From: an uncultured Pelagibacteraceae bacterium
GTDB lineage: Bacteria; Pseudomonadota; Alphaproteobacteria; Pelagibacterales; Pelagibacteraceae
Assembly (NCBI GenBank): GCA_902567765.1
Contig: CACFNI010000001.1
Location: 105,879 to 169,878, forward strand
DNA: 64,000 bases
Reading direction: 5' to 3'
Under the pieces are notes generated by a model. That model was not told where the DNA came from and made no database searches. It saw nothing but the letters and a program-made list of their open reading frames with translations. This document shows, in pieces, positions 1 to 9,292 of the stretch. Both the position numbers and the translations under genes were made by a program. How positions within the stretch are numbered: the first letter of the stretch is position 1; every line of letters begins with the position of its first letter.

Positions 1-854
1 AAATCTTTAATTTTTAAAATATTACCTTGAGACTTTGCCATTTTTTCATTTGAAATAGTTATAAATCCATTATGTACCCAATAATTAGCAAATGAATCAG
101 AGTCATTTGCACATCGAGATTGAGCTATTTCATTTTCATGATGAGGGAATATCAAATCTCTACCACCACCATGAATATCAAATTTATTACCAAGATATTT
201 TTTTGACATTACGGAACATTCTAAATGCCAACCAGGTCTACCTTTACCCCAAGGTGAATCCCAAGATGGCTCGTGATCTTTAGATGGTTTCCATAAAACA
301 AAATCTTCTGGATTCTTTTTATTTTCTGATATTTCTACTCGGGAACCAGCAATCAAGTCTTCTAAATTTTTATTTGAAAGTTTTCCATAATCTTTAAATT
401 TTTTAACCTCAAAGTAAACATGGTTATTATTAATGTATGCGTAATTTTTACCAATTAAATCCTCTATCATTTTAACCATAAGAGAAATATTATCAGTTGC
501 TTTGGGCTCCTCGTTAGGTTTTTCACAATTTAAATATTCGCAATCATTATTGAAATTTAATATTATTTTTTTTGTTAAATCCTCTATAGATATTTTCTTT
601 ACTAAAGAAGATTCAATAATTTTATCGTCAACATCTGTAATATTTCTTACATAAGAAATTGATTTACTTCCGTATTTACATTTTAAAACTTTATATAAGA
701 TGTCAAAAACTACTAATGGTCTAGCATTTCCTATATGTGGGTCATCATAAACTGTTGGGCCACAAACATACATGCCAATTTTCTTGGTATTAATCGGTAC
801 AAATTTTTCTTTTTTGTTTCCAAGACTATTTGTTAAAAAAATATCTTTATCCAT
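1..854 (-). CDS. cysS: Cysteinyl-tRNA synthetase, N-terminal part (truncated by window edge)
   Basis: Charges tRNA-Cys with cysteine in the cytoplasm. About 284 residues are visible, from the ATG at 854-852 to the window edge; the family is about 460 residues, so the tRNA-binding C-terminus lies outside. Visible signatures are GMYVCGPTVYDDPHIGNARP, with a zinc-ligand Cys near residue 31 and the HIGH-type motif as HIGN; WHLECSVMS and FPHHENEIAQS, with the further zinc ligands; and at the edge KMAKSQGN, the KMSKS loop with Ala replacing the first Ser. The frame is open throughout. It heads away from nadE on the same strand with a 45-bp gap. Confidence 0.95.
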   Translation of the reverse strand, partial: MDKDIFLTNSLGNKKEKFVPINTKKIGMYVCGPTVYDDPHIGNARPLVVFDILYKVLKCKYGSKSISYVRNITDVDDKIIESSLVKKISIEDLTKKIILNFNNDCEYLNCEKPNEEPKATDNISLMVKMIEDLIGKNYAYINNNHVYFEVKKFKDYGKLSNKNLEDLIAGSRVEISENKKNPEDFVLWKPSKDHEPSWDSPWGKGRPGWHLECSVMSKKYLGNKFDIHGGGRDLIFPHHENEIAQSRCANDSDSFANYWVHNGFITISNEKMAKSQGNILKIKD

Positions 855-899
855 ATCTATAGAAATATACTTTAATTTTAGATTTGTTAATCTAATTGA

Positions 900-1637
900 T
901 TAGTTGGGAATCTTGCAAACTGGAATTGATTCCATTTTATGCAAGTTTAATTTTCTTATTTTTTCGTACTTTTCTCTATTTTCAGAATTAGGATTATTCA
1001 TTGCCTCTTCTAATTCATTATATTTTAAACCTAACTGACCGGTATCAGTTCTACCATCATCCCATAAACCATCAGTGGGCTCTGCTTTTATTATCTCGTC
1101 TAATATTTTTAATTCTTTACCTATCTCCCAAACCTCAGTTTTATTACAATCTGCTATTGGAGATATATCCACTCCTCCATCGCCATATTTTGTATAGAAA
1201 CCTACGCCAAAATCCTCAACTTTGTTTCCGGTTCCAACTACAATGCCATTGTTTGATGAAGCTACTTGATAAAGAGTAGCCATCCTTAATCTTGCTCGTG
1301 AATTTGCAAGACCATGCTCATTATCAAAATCTGAAAGAGTAGTTTTAAAACTATTAAACAAATTATCTAAATTAATAGTATGAGCTTTGACATTTTTAAA
1401 ATTCTTTACTAACCACTCTTGATGTTTGATGCTTAAATCATGCTGTGACTTTATTTGGTTGATTGGCATAGATAAAACAATAGTTTTTAAACCTGTCAAA
1501 GCACTTAAAGTACTTGATACAGACGAATCAATACCACCGGAAATTCCTATTACAAGTGACTCAGCTTTTTTAGGCATTGAATTAACGTAATTTAATATCC
1601 AATTACTTATATGTTTTACTTTCGCAGAGGGTGTCAT
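900..1637 (-). CDS. nadE: NAD synthetase, ammonia-dependent type
   Basis: Last step of NAD synthesis: ATP-dependent amidation of nicotinate adenine dinucleotide. The 245-residue protein has the PP-loop ATP pyrophosphatase motif SGGIDSS at residues 33-39 and the family block GTGNKVEDFGVGFYTKYGDG, followed by DISPIADCNKTEV. It has no N-terminal nitrilase (glutaminase) domain, so it should use ammonia or an ammonia donor made elsewhere. The length fits the short bacterial NadE class. It sits in a same-strand run with cysS, the DAHP synthase and glmS, with 39 bp separating it from the DAHP synthase gene upstream. Confidence 0.93.
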   Translation of the reverse strand: MTPSAKVKHISNWILNYVNSMPKKAESLVIGISGGIDSSVSSTLSALTGLKTIVLSMPINQIKSQHDLSIKHQEWLVKNFKNVKAHTINLDNLFNSFKTTLSDFDNEHGLANSRARLRMATLYQVASSNNGIVVGTGNKVEDFGVGFYTKYGDGGVDISPIADCNKTEVWEIGKELKILDEIIKAEPTDGLWDDGRTDTGQLGLKYNELEEAMNNPNSENREKYEKIRKLNLHKMESIPVCKIPN

Positions 1638-1676
1638 ACCTTTTAATTAATTATAACAGCTAAATTTTGCAATAGT

Positions 1677-3062
1677 TTAAGATGCCGCTCTAATTCCGTT
1701 TTTAGCGTAATTTGAATTCTTTTTAATCTCATCAGATATTAAGAATGCAAGCTCTAAAGCTTGATCTGCATTTAATCTAGGATCACAGTGCGTATGATAT
1801 CTGCTTGATAAGTCGGAATCAGAAATATTTTTCGCTCCACCAGTACATTCTGTTACATTTTGACCAGTCATTTCTATATGTAAACCTCCTGCATATGAGC
1901 CTTCACTTTGATGCACTGCAAAAACATTTTTTACCTCTGAAACAACATTGTTAAAAGGTCTAGTTTTAAAACCTGAAGTAGATTTAATTGTATTACCATG
2001 CATTGGATCACAAGACCAAATAACATTTAGTCCTTCTTTTTTTATGCCTCTAATTAATTTTGGTAAAAATTTCTCAACTTTTTCATGACCAAATCTTGAA
2101 ATTAATGTAATTTTTCCTTTTTCGTTATTTGGATTTAAAACATTACAAATTTTTGCAATTTCATCAGGTTTTGATGTTGGGCCACATTTAATTCCAATTG
2201 GATTTTGTATTCCTTTACAAAATTCAACATGACCACCATCTAATTGTCTAGTTCTATCACCTATCCAAACAAAATGTGCAGATGTATCATGATATTCTCC
2301 TGTTGTTGAGTCAACTCTAGTCATACTTTCTTCAAAAGGCAAAAGTAAAGCTTCGTGTGACGTCCAAAAATTAACAGTGTATAATCTATTATTAAAATCA
2401 GAAGTAATACCGCATGCTTCCATAAATGCTAAAGCATCAGCAATTTTATCTTCTAGATCTTTGAATTTTTTTGCTTGGGGACTTTTTTTTATATAATCCA
2501 AATTCCATAAATGAACTTTATTTAAATCAGCAAAACCTCCTTTTGCGAAAGCTCTTAATAAATTTAAAGTCGAAGCAGCCTGAGAATAAGCTTTGAATAA
2601 TCTTTTAGGGTCAGGTTTTCTCGCTTTCTCTGTAAATTCAATTCCGTTAATATTATCACCAAGATAACTTGGAAGTTCTTTACCACCTTGTATTTCAGTT
2701 GGTGCGCTTCTTGGCTTAGAAAACTGTCCTGCTATCCTACCTAGTTTTACAACAGGCAAAGACGCTGAGTATGTTAAAATTAATGACATTTGCAATATCA
2801 CCTTAAATGTATCTCTAATATTGTCAGGATTAAACTCAGCAAAACTTTCAGCGCAGTCTCCTCCTTGTAATAAGAATGCTTTACCATCAACAACATTTGC
2901 AAGTTGTTGTTTTAAATGTCTTGTTTCACCAGCGAAAACTAAAGGAGGAAAAGTTTTAATTTTATTTAAAACCGAAGTTAACTCCTTTGCATCCTCATAT
3001 GTTGGGATGTGTTTTACTGGATAATTTCTCCAACTGTTAGTTTTCCATTTTTTCATGTTCAA
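1677..3062 (-). CDS. aroG: Class II 3-deoxy-7-phosphoheptulonate (DAHP) synthase
   Basis: First step of the shikimate pathway: phosphoenolpyruvate plus erythrose 4-phosphate to DAHP. The 461 residues match the plant/mycobacterial class II family. Metal and active-site blocks are visible: QGGDCAESF (metal Cys at residue 70), WIGDRTRQLDGGHVEF, GIKCGPTSKP, the His of SCDPMHGNT, the Glu of GGLHIEMTGQNVTEC and the Asp of HTHCDPRLNAD. The start is MNMKKW; the Met at position 3 is an equally possible start. Class II enzymes are often called aroG or aroF; the symbol is by family only. Sits between nadE and glmS on the same strand. Confidence 0.93.
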   Translation of the reverse strand: MNMKKWKTNSWRNYPVKHIPTYEDAKELTSVLNKIKTFPPLVFAGETRHLKQQLANVVDGKAFLLQGGDCAESFAEFNPDNIRDTFKVILQMSLILTYSASLPVVKLGRIAGQFSKPRSAPTEIQGGKELPSYLGDNINGIEFTEKARKPDPKRLFKAYSQAASTLNLLRAFAKGGFADLNKVHLWNLDYIKKSPQAKKFKDLEDKIADALAFMEACGITSDFNNRLYTVNFWTSHEALLLPFEESMTRVDSTTGEYHDTSAHFVWIGDRTRQLDGGHVEFCKGIQNPIGIKCGPTSKPDEIAKICNVLNPNNEKGKITLISRFGHEKVEKFLPKLIRGIKKEGLNVIWSCDPMHGNTIKSTSGFKTRPFNNVVSEVKNVFAVHQSEGSYAGGLHIEMTGQNVTECTGGAKNISDSDLSSRYHTHCDPRLNADQALELAFLISDEIKKNSNYAKNGIRAAS

Positions 3063-3091
3063 CCTAAGAGTGTTTTATCAAAGTTTGATAA

Positions 3092-4909
3092 TTATTCAAC
3101 AGTGACAGATTTAGCAAGATTTCGTGGCTTATCTATGTCACAATTCTTTAATAATGCAACGTGGTATGCCAAAAACTGAATTGGTATAGTTAAAAGAAAA
3201 GAATTTATTGTTGAATTTGTTTTTGGAATTTGAAATTTAAACCTAATATTTTCATTCATTGTTTTTGATGTATCGTCTGTAATCATTAAAACTTTACCGC
3301 CTCTTGCTATTACCTCTTGCATATTAGAAATAGTTTTTTCAAAAAATCTATCTTTAGGTGCTAAAACGATAACCGGCATACCATCTTCGATAAGAGCAAG
3401 TGGGCCATGCTTCATTTCTCCAGCGGCATATCCTTCAGCATGAATATATGAAAGTTCTTTGAGCTTTAAAGCTCCTTCCATTGCAATTGGATAAGAGTAA
3501 CCTCTACCCAAGTACATCGTACCTTTTGCTTCTATAAAATCTCTTGCAATTAACTGAATATCTTTCTGCTTATTTAATGTTTCTTCAATTAGTTCGGGTA
3601 ATTTTTTTAAATCCAAAATCAATTTTAGATATTCTTCATCAGTTATATCATTTCTTTCTTTTGATATTTTTAAAGTTAACAAATAAAGAACTATTAGCTG
3701 GCCAATAAAAGCTTTTGTGGAAGCAACGCCTATTTCAGGTCCAGCATGTATCGGTAAAACAAAATCTGCCAACCTAGCTATAGAGCTTTCGACTACATTT
3801 ACAATTCCGCAAGTTTTTACTTGATTTTTTTTACACTTTTCTAATGCAGCATAAGTATCAGCAGTTTCTCCAGATTGTGAAACAAAAATAAAAAGATCAT
3901 TTGGGTTGAATTTTATTTTTCTGTACCTAAACTCTGAAGCTATATCGGCCTCAACATCTAATGATGTGAATTCCTCAATCCAATACTTTGCCATCAAACA
4001 AGAATGATATGCTGTACCACAAGCTATTAATCGAATTTTATTAATTTTTTTTGAGTCGATTGGTAAGTTGTAAATATTTATATCATTACGTGATTTATCT
4101 AAATATTCATTAATACATTTTTTTGTTGTAACAGATTGTTCATTAATTTCTTTTGACATGAAATCTCTATAATCACCTTTATCTGCGGTATTATCCTCAT
4201 TAGATAACTCGAATATTTGTTTATTAATTTTTTTTTTATCAGTATTATAAAATTCTACTTTTTCTTTAAATAAAATACAAAAATCTCCATCATCGAGATA
4301 AGAAATTTTATTTGTCATTGATTTAAGCGCATAAGAGTCTGATCCAATAAAATTTTCATTGTGTCCATACCCAACCGCTAAAGGGCTACCTCGTCTTGCT
4401 CCAACTACCAAATTATCAAAATCTTTAAAAATAACTCCCAAAGCAAAACTACCTTCTAATTTTTCTAATGTTTTGTGAATACAATTAATTAAATTTTCTT
4501 TTTTAAGATAATCAGTTAACATAATTGTAATTACTTCAGTATCTGTTTGAGATTTAAAAGAGTAACCTTTTTCTTTATACTCCTTTCGTAATTCATCGGA
4601 GTTTTCAATGATCCCGTTGTGAACAACAGAAACTACTTCTGATGAGTGCGGGTGTGCATTTACTTGGTTTGGCACTCCATGTGTTGCCCATCTTACATGA
4701 CCAATCCCAAGATCGCCACTTGATGGATTTTGAAAAAGAATTTTTTCTAGGTTATCAACTCTACCTGAACATTTCTGTTCATTTATTTGTCCATTGCTTA
4801 TTGTAGATATGCCAGCTGAGTCATAGCCACGATATTCAAGTTTTTTCAATGCACTTATAATGCTTGCTGATACAGATTTGTTACTTACTATTCCTACAAT
4901 TCCACACAT
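3092..4909 (-). CDS. glmS: Glutamine-fructose-6-phosphate aminotransferase (isomerizing)
   Basis: Makes glucosamine 6-phosphate from fructose 6-phosphate and glutamine, feeding peptidoglycan and LPS sugars. The 605-residue length is normal. The N-terminal glutaminase domain starts MCGIVGIV with Cys2 as nucleophile, followed by HVRWATHGVP and NGIIEN. Two SIS domains follow (SQSGETADTY; ASTKAFIGQL; MKHGPLALI), ending in the usual RNLAKSVTVE tail. It lies 2 bp downstream of a GlmU-like acetyltransferase gene, so two steps of UDP-GlcNAc synthesis are co-transcribed. There is no room upstream for a glmS ribozyme. Confidence 0.97.
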   Translation of the reverse strand: MCGIVGIVSNKSVSASIISALKKLEYRGYDSAGISTISNGQINEQKCSGRVDNLEKILFQNPSSGDLGIGHVRWATHGVPNQVNAHPHSSEVVSVVHNGIIENSDELRKEYKEKGYSFKSQTDTEVITIMLTDYLKKENLINCIHKTLEKLEGSFALGVIFKDFDNLVVGARRGSPLAVGYGHNENFIGSDSYALKSMTNKISYLDDGDFCILFKEKVEFYNTDKKKINKQIFELSNEDNTADKGDYRDFMSKEINEQSVTTKKCINEYLDKSRNDINIYNLPIDSKKINKIRLIACGTAYHSCLMAKYWIEEFTSLDVEADIASEFRYRKIKFNPNDLFIFVSQSGETADTYAALEKCKKNQVKTCGIVNVVESSIARLADFVLPIHAGPEIGVASTKAFIGQLIVLYLLTLKISKERNDITDEEYLKLILDLKKLPELIEETLNKQKDIQLIARDFIEAKGTMYLGRGYSYPIAMEGALKLKELSYIHAEGYAAGEMKHGPLALIEDGMPVIVLAPKDRFFEKTISNMQEVIARGGKVLMITDDTSKTMNENIRFKFQIPKTNSTINSFLLTIPIQFLAYHVALLKNCDIDKPRNLAKSVTVE

Positions 4910-4911
4910 AT

Positions 4912-5520
4912 TTATTTTCTCTTATAATTTTTAATTTCTACTTGGGCAGATCTAGTTAATGCCAAAGATTTTTTTCCTACATTTTTTGTTAAAACAGATC
5001 CTGCGCCAACAACGCTATTTTCATTGATAGTAATTGGAGCAACTAAGGAGGTGTTAGAGCCAATAAAAACTTTATCTTTAATTTTTGTTTTATTCTTTTT
5101 TATTCCATCATAGTTGCAAGTTATTGTACCGGCTCCTACATTTACATTTGATCCTAAGTCAGAGTCTCCAATGTAAGATAAATGGTTAACTTTAGAACTT
5201 TTTCCAATAATACTCTTTTTAATCTCTACAAAATTACCAACTCTAGAGCCTGTCTTTAAAATTGTGCCTGGTCTTAATCTTGCATATGGTCCAATATTTA
5301 CATGATTTTCTATTTTAACTTTTTCTAAATGTGAAAATGAAAAAATTTTAACGTTATTTTGAATTTTTACTTTTTCTCCAATTACAACATATGGATCTAT
5401 AGTTACATTTTTTCCTATTTTAGTATCTTTAGAAAAAAAAACTGTTTCAGGAGCCATCATCTTTACTCCCTTTTTAATGAATTTTTTTCTTAAATTATCT
5501 TGTAAATTTATTTGTTTCAT
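4912..5520 (-). CDS. Stand-alone GlmU-type left-handed beta-helix acetyltransferase
   Basis: A 202-residue hexapeptide-repeat protein matching only the C-terminal glucosamine-1-phosphate acetyltransferase half of GlmU. Diagnostic motifs are present: GPYARLRPGT (residues 77-86), GNFVEIKKS, VNHLSYIGDS with the catalytic-type His113, and GAGTITCNYDGIKKNKT. The N-terminal uridylyltransferase half, with its GTRMxSxxPK loop, is absent; full GlmU is about 450 residues. Upstream sequence runs into the divergent HAD phosphatase gene, so the missing half is not just a misplaced start. It most likely acetylates glucosamine 1-phosphate, with a separate pyrophosphorylase encoded elsewhere. Co-transcribed with glmS. 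Confidence 0.85.
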   Translation of the reverse strand: MKQINLQDNLRKKFIKKGVKMMAPETVFFSKDTKIGKNVTIDPYVVIGEKVKIQNNVKIFSFSHLEKVKIENHVNIGPYARLRPGTILKTGSRVGNFVEIKKSIIGKSSKVNHLSYIGDSDLGSNVNVGAGTITCNYDGIKKNKTKIKDKVFIGSNTSLVAPITINENSVVGAGSVLTKNVGKKSLALTRSAQVEIKNYKRK

Positions 5521-5592
5521 TTATTAAGTTTTCTTATAGTTAAGTAGCAATGATCTTTAAGTCACAAATTGTTTCTTATTAATACTTTTAAA

Positions 5593-6282
5593 ATGACTCA
5601 AAAACTAACAATAATATTCGATCTTGATGGAACTTTGGTTGATACGGCGCCTGATCTTATGAATGCCCACAATCATGTCATGAAAAAATATGGATATGAA
5701 ACTAAGACTACAGAAGATATTAGAAATTTAGTGGGTAAAGGAGCTAAATCTTTAATTGGAAGATCGGTTTGGGGTCAAGCAAAAAAAGAATTTGGAAAAG
5801 TAGATGATGATAGAATTAAAAAAGAAATGACTAATGAGTTTATTAAGTTCTATTCAAATAATATTGCTAATGAAAGTAAACTATTAAATGGTGCATTAGA
5901 TTTTTTAAAATGGTGTAAAGAAAATAATATTTCGATGGGTATTTGTACAAATAAACAGGACTATTTAGCGGTTGATCTTTTAAAAAAAATTAATGTTTAT
6001 GATTATTTTGAATATATAGCAGGAAGTAATACTTTTAATTATTGCAAACCAGATCCAAGGCATCTGACGAATGTTATTGATATTATGCAAGGTGAAATAA
6101 AAAAAAGTATCATGATAGGTGATAGTGAAACAGATGCTGAAACTGCTAAAAATGCTGGAGTACCTTTTGTTCTTTTAGAGGATGGATATACCGAGAAGAA
6201 AGTTAGTGAAATTTCTCATGATCATCTAATTAGAGATTTTATCGGGATAGAAAAGATTATATCAAATTATTTAAATGATTAA
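5593..6282 (+). CDS. gph: HAD-family phosphatase, phosphoglycolate phosphatase-like
   Basis: A haloacid dehalogenase-fold phosphatase, probably removing 2-phosphoglycolate or a similar small phosphate ester. From the MTQK start it is 229 residues with motif I FDLDGTLVDT (nucleophile Asp10, acid Asp12), motif II Thr in ICTNKQ, motif III Lys in KPDPRHL and motif IV IGDSETD. An in-frame ATG eight codons upstream (5569) exists, but the later Met gives the usual distance to motif I. Divergent from the GlmU-like gene; overlaps the LysE gene by 8 bp. Substrate is inferred from family only. Confidence 0.85.
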   Translation: MTQKLTIIFDLDGTLVDTAPDLMNAHNHVMKKYGYETKTTEDIRNLVGKGAKSLIGRSVWGQAKKEFGKVDDDRIKKEMTNEFIKFYSNNIANESKLLNGALDFLKWCKENNISMGICTNKQDYLAVDLLKKINVYDYFEYIAGSNTFNYCKPDPRHLTNVIDIMQGEIKKSIMIGDSETDAETAKNAGVPFVLLEDGYTEKKVSEISHDHLIRDFIGIEKIISNYLND

Positions 6283-6874
6283 TCTTGAGCTTTTATTTGC
6301 ACTTATAACTTTCTATTTTGTTATGTACGTAACACCAGGGCCAAATAATGCAATGGTTTTAACATCAGGCTTAAAATTTGGTTTTTTAAAAACTGTTCCA
6401 CACATGACGGGAATTACTATAGGTCATGTCTTGCAATTAATATTGGTGTGTCTAGGGCTGGGTAAAATCTTTCAAATTTTTCCACAACTCCAAAATATTT
6501 TAAAAATATTGTGTGCTTTATACCTTCTGTATCTCGGTTATAAGATTATTGGATCTTTCAGTAAAATTAAAGAAGATGATGCAAGACCGCTAAAATTTCA
6601 TGAAGCTGCTTTATTTCAAATTGTAAATCCTAAAGCTTGGACTATATCGAGCATGGCCGCATCTAGTTTTCTTCCTAAAGATGGAAATTTATTTTTTTCA
6701 ATTATTTTTATTGCAATTATTGCACTAATAATTTGTCCCTTATCAATATCGCCTTGGGCTGCTTTTGGTTCTGCTATTAGAAATTTAGTAAAGAATAATA
6801 AAATTAAAGCAGTTATTGAGTATTTTTTAGCAATTTTGCTTTTGATAACTGCAATTATTATTGTATTACAGTAA
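6275..6874 (+). CDS. LysE/RhtB-family amino acid exporter
   Basis: Inner-membrane exporter of the LysE superfamily, 199 residues with about six hydrophobic segments. The N-terminus carries the family signature [11 protein letters not shown] (about residues 18-28), followed by GLKFG and a TGITIGH segment; the middle has the conserved FQIVNPKAW motif. Substrate cannot be read from sequence; family members export lysine, threonine, homoserine or other amino acids. It overlaps the end of the phosphatase gene and is followed directly by prpD, so it probably belongs to the same transcript. Confidence 0.87.
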   Translation: MINLELLFALITFYFVMYVTPGPNNAMVLTSGLKFGFLKTVPHMTGITIGHVLQLILVCLGLGKIFQIFPQLQNILKILCALYLLYLGYKIIGSFSKIKEDDARPLKFHEAALFQIVNPKAWTISSMAASSFLPKDGNLFFSIIFIAIIALIICPLSISPWAAFGSAIRNLVKNNKIKAVIEYFLAILLLITAIIIVLQ

Positions 6875-6893
6875 TAGATTTTTAGGAGTTATA

Positions 6894-8396
6894 TTGATTA
6901 TTCATAGAGTTAAAGTTTATCCATCAAAAATACACTTGCCAAAGAAAAAACAACTGGCTTGGAAAATCGCTGAAATAGCTAGTGATAATTCAAAACTTAA
7001 TAAAAAATCAGTGGACATGGTTATTAATAGAATAATTGATAATGCATCTGTTGCAATTGCCTCTTTAAATAGAAAAGCTGTCATCTCTTCCAGGGAAATG
7101 GCATTAAAACATAAAAGAAATAACGGTGCTACACTCTTTGGAGTTAGTTCAAAAATAAAAGTTGATTGTGAGTGGGCAGCATGGTCGAATGGAACAGCTG
7201 TAAGAGAATTAGATTTTCACGATACTTTTCTAGCCGCAGATTACAGTCATCCAGGAGATAATATTCCTCCTTTACTTGCAGTTGCCCAACAAAAAAAATT
7301 AAGTGGGATTAACTTTATAAAAGGTATTTTAACCGCTTATGAAGTACAGGTAAATCTTGTAAAAGGAATTTGTCTTCATAAACATAAAATTGATCATATT
7401 GCGCATTTAGGCCCAAGTATAGCTGCCGGGATTGGAACTATGCTTAAATTAAAAACTGAAACTATTTATCAAGCAGTTCAACAAGCGTTGCATACTACAA
7501 TTTCAACAAGACAATCAAGAAAAGGTGAGATCTCAAGCTGGAAAGCTTATGCTCCAGCTCATGCTGGAAAACTTGCAATAGAAGCAGTAGATAGAGTTAT
7601 GCGTGGAGAAGGTGCACCAAGTCCAATTTATGAAGGTGAAGATAGTGTAATAGCTAGGATTTTAGATGGAAAAAAGGCATTGTACAAAGTACCTTTGCCT
7701 AAAAAAGGTGAAACTAAAAAAGCAATACTAGAGACTTATACAAAAGAATATTCTGCAGAATATCAATCACAAGCTTTAATTGATTTAGCAAAAAAACTTA
7801 GAAAAAAAATAGATAATTTAAAACAGGTTAAAAAAATTGACATCTACACGAGTCATCACACTCATTATGTAATTGGAACAGGAGCAAATGATCCTCAAAA
7901 AATGGATCCTGATGCTAGCAGGGAAACGTTAGATCATTCTATAATGTATATTTTTGCTGTAGCACTTGAGGACGGTGACTGGCATCATATTAGATCTTAC
8001 TCTAAATTAAGAGCCAAGAGAAAAAGCACCCTGAAAATTTGGAGATCAATTAAAACTCATGAGGATAAAAAATGGACAAACAAATATCACAATCCAAATC
8101 CAAAGAAAAAATCATTTGGCGCGAAAGTAGTAATAACTTTAAAAAATGGAAAAAAAATAACACAACAACAAGAAAAGGCAGATGCCCACCCATATGGGTC
8201 AAGACCTTTTAAAAGAGAAAACTATATTAATAAGTTTTTAACGTTAACAGAAAATATTTTAGATAAAAAAAATAGTGCAAGATTTTTAAAAAATGTACAA
8301 AATCTTACAAAATTAAAATCAGGACAATTAAATAAATTAAATATAGAAATAAGAAGATCTAAAATAAAAAAGAATTTAAAAAAGGGAATATTTTAA
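6894..8396 (+). CDS. prpD: 2-methylcitrate dehydratase, MmgE/PrpD family
   Basis: Dehydrates 2-methylcitrate to 2-methyl-cis-aconitate in the methylcitrate cycle. About 500 residues, with the PrpD-like blocks [57 protein letters not shown] and [15 protein letters not shown]. The open frame begins at a TTG at 6861 inside lysE. A second in-frame TTG at 6894 has the SD-like TTTAGGAG 6-8 bp upstream and is the better start; there is no early ATG. prpB follows with overlapping stop/start codons and prpC after it, which supports the specific methylcitrate role rather than another MmgE-family reaction. Confidence 0.9.
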   Translation: MIIHRVKVYPSKIHLPKKKQLAWKIAEIASDNSKLNKKSVDMVINRIIDNASVAIASLNRKAVISSREMALKHKRNNGATLFGVSSKIKVDCEWAAWSNGTAVRELDFHDTFLAADYSHPGDNIPPLLAVAQQKKLSGINFIKGILTAYEVQVNLVKGICLHKHKIDHIAHLGPSIAAGIGTMLKLKTETIYQAVQQALHTTISTRQSRKGEISSWKAYAPAHAGKLAIEAVDRVMRGEGAPSPIYEGEDSVIARILDGKKALYKVPLPKKGETKKAILETYTKEYSAEYQSQALIDLAKKLRKKIDNLKQVKKIDIYTSHHTHYVIGTGANDPQKMDPDASRETLDHSIMYIFAVALEDGDWHHIRSYSKLRAKRKSTLKIWRSIKTHEDKKWTNKYHNPNPKKKSFGAKVVITLKNGKKITQQQEKADAHPYGSRPFKRENYINKFLTLTENILDKKNSARFLKNVQNLTKLKSGQLNKLNIEIRRSKIKKNLKKGIF

Positions 8397-9292
8397 TGCA
8401 TTTTGTTCAAAAAGAACCAAGTCAAAAAAGATTAGATTTTATTAATAAATTAAAATCAAATAAAATTTTAAGAGTTCCTGGTGCTTACAATCCTCTTACA
8501 GCAAAACTAATTGAGGAAATTGGTTATGATGCAGTTTATGTTTCAGGTGCAGTAATGGCAAATGATCTTGGATTTCCCGATATAGGATTAACAACGTTAC
8601 AAGATGTTAGTACTCGATCTTATTTAATTTCAAGAGTTACTAATCTTCCAACGATAGTAGATATAGATACTGGTTTCAAATCATGTAAAGAAACTATAGA
8701 AACTTTTGAAGAATTTGGAGTAGCATCTGTTCATTTGGAGGATCAAATTGAAAGAAAAAGGTGTGGGCATTTAGATAACAAAGAATTAATAAGTCCTGAA
8801 GCTATGGTTAAGAAAATTAAAGAATGTGTTTCTGCAAAAAAGGACGATAATTTTAAAATAATTGCAAGATCAGATGCAAAGAGTGTTGAGGGAATAGATA
8901 AAATGATTGAAAGATGTAAAGCATATATTGATGCTGGAGCTGAGATAATTTTTCCTGAAGCTTTACATGATGAAAAGGATTTTGAGAAGGTCAGGAAGGA
9001 ATTATCTTGTTACCTGTTGGCAAATATGACTGAGTTTGGAAAGTCAAAACTATTCAATTATAAGGAATTAGAGAATTTTGGATATAATATTGTTATTTAT
9101 CCAGTTACGACTCAAAGACTGGCAATGAAAAATGTAGAGGATGGATTAAGAGACATTTATGCAAATGGACATCAGAACAATATTCTCGATAAAATGCAGA
9201 CTAGGAAACGTTTATACGAACTTGTTGACTACGAAAAATATAATAGTTTGGACGAAAAGATTTATAATTTTAGTTCAGAGGGGCATGAATGA
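8396..9292 (+). CDS. prpB: Methylisocitrate lyase
   Basis: Cleaves 2-methylisocitrate to pyruvate and succinate. The 298-residue protein belongs to the isocitrate lyase/PEP mutase family: metal-binding VDIDTGF (Asp89, Asp91), HLEDQ and the catalytic-loop signature KRCGH at residues 121-125. Length fits PrpB (about 295) rather than isocitrate lyase (over 420). The start overlaps the prpD stop, and the stop region overlaps the prpC start by 4 bp, so the three are translationally coupled. Flanking prpD and prpC favour methylisocitrate over oxaloacetate or other family substrates. Confidence 0.93.
   Translation: MHFVQKEPSQKRLDFINKLKSNKILRVPGAYNPLTAKLIEEIGYDAVYVSGAVMANDLGFPDIGLTTLQDVSTRSYLISRVTNLPTIVDIDTGFKSCKETIETFEEFGVASVHLEDQIERKRCGHLDNKELISPEAMVKKIKECVSAKKDDNFKIIARSDAKSVEGIDKMIERCKAYIDAGAEIIFPEALHDEKDFEKVRKELSCYLLANMTEFGKSKLFNYKELENFGYNIVIYPVTTQRLAMKNVEDGLRDIYANGHQNNILDKMQTRKRLYELVDYEKYNSLDEKIYNFSSEGHE

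Noticed and set aside
4910..4911. glmS ribozyme upstream of glmS
   Set aside because: Only 2 bp separate glmS from the upstream gene.
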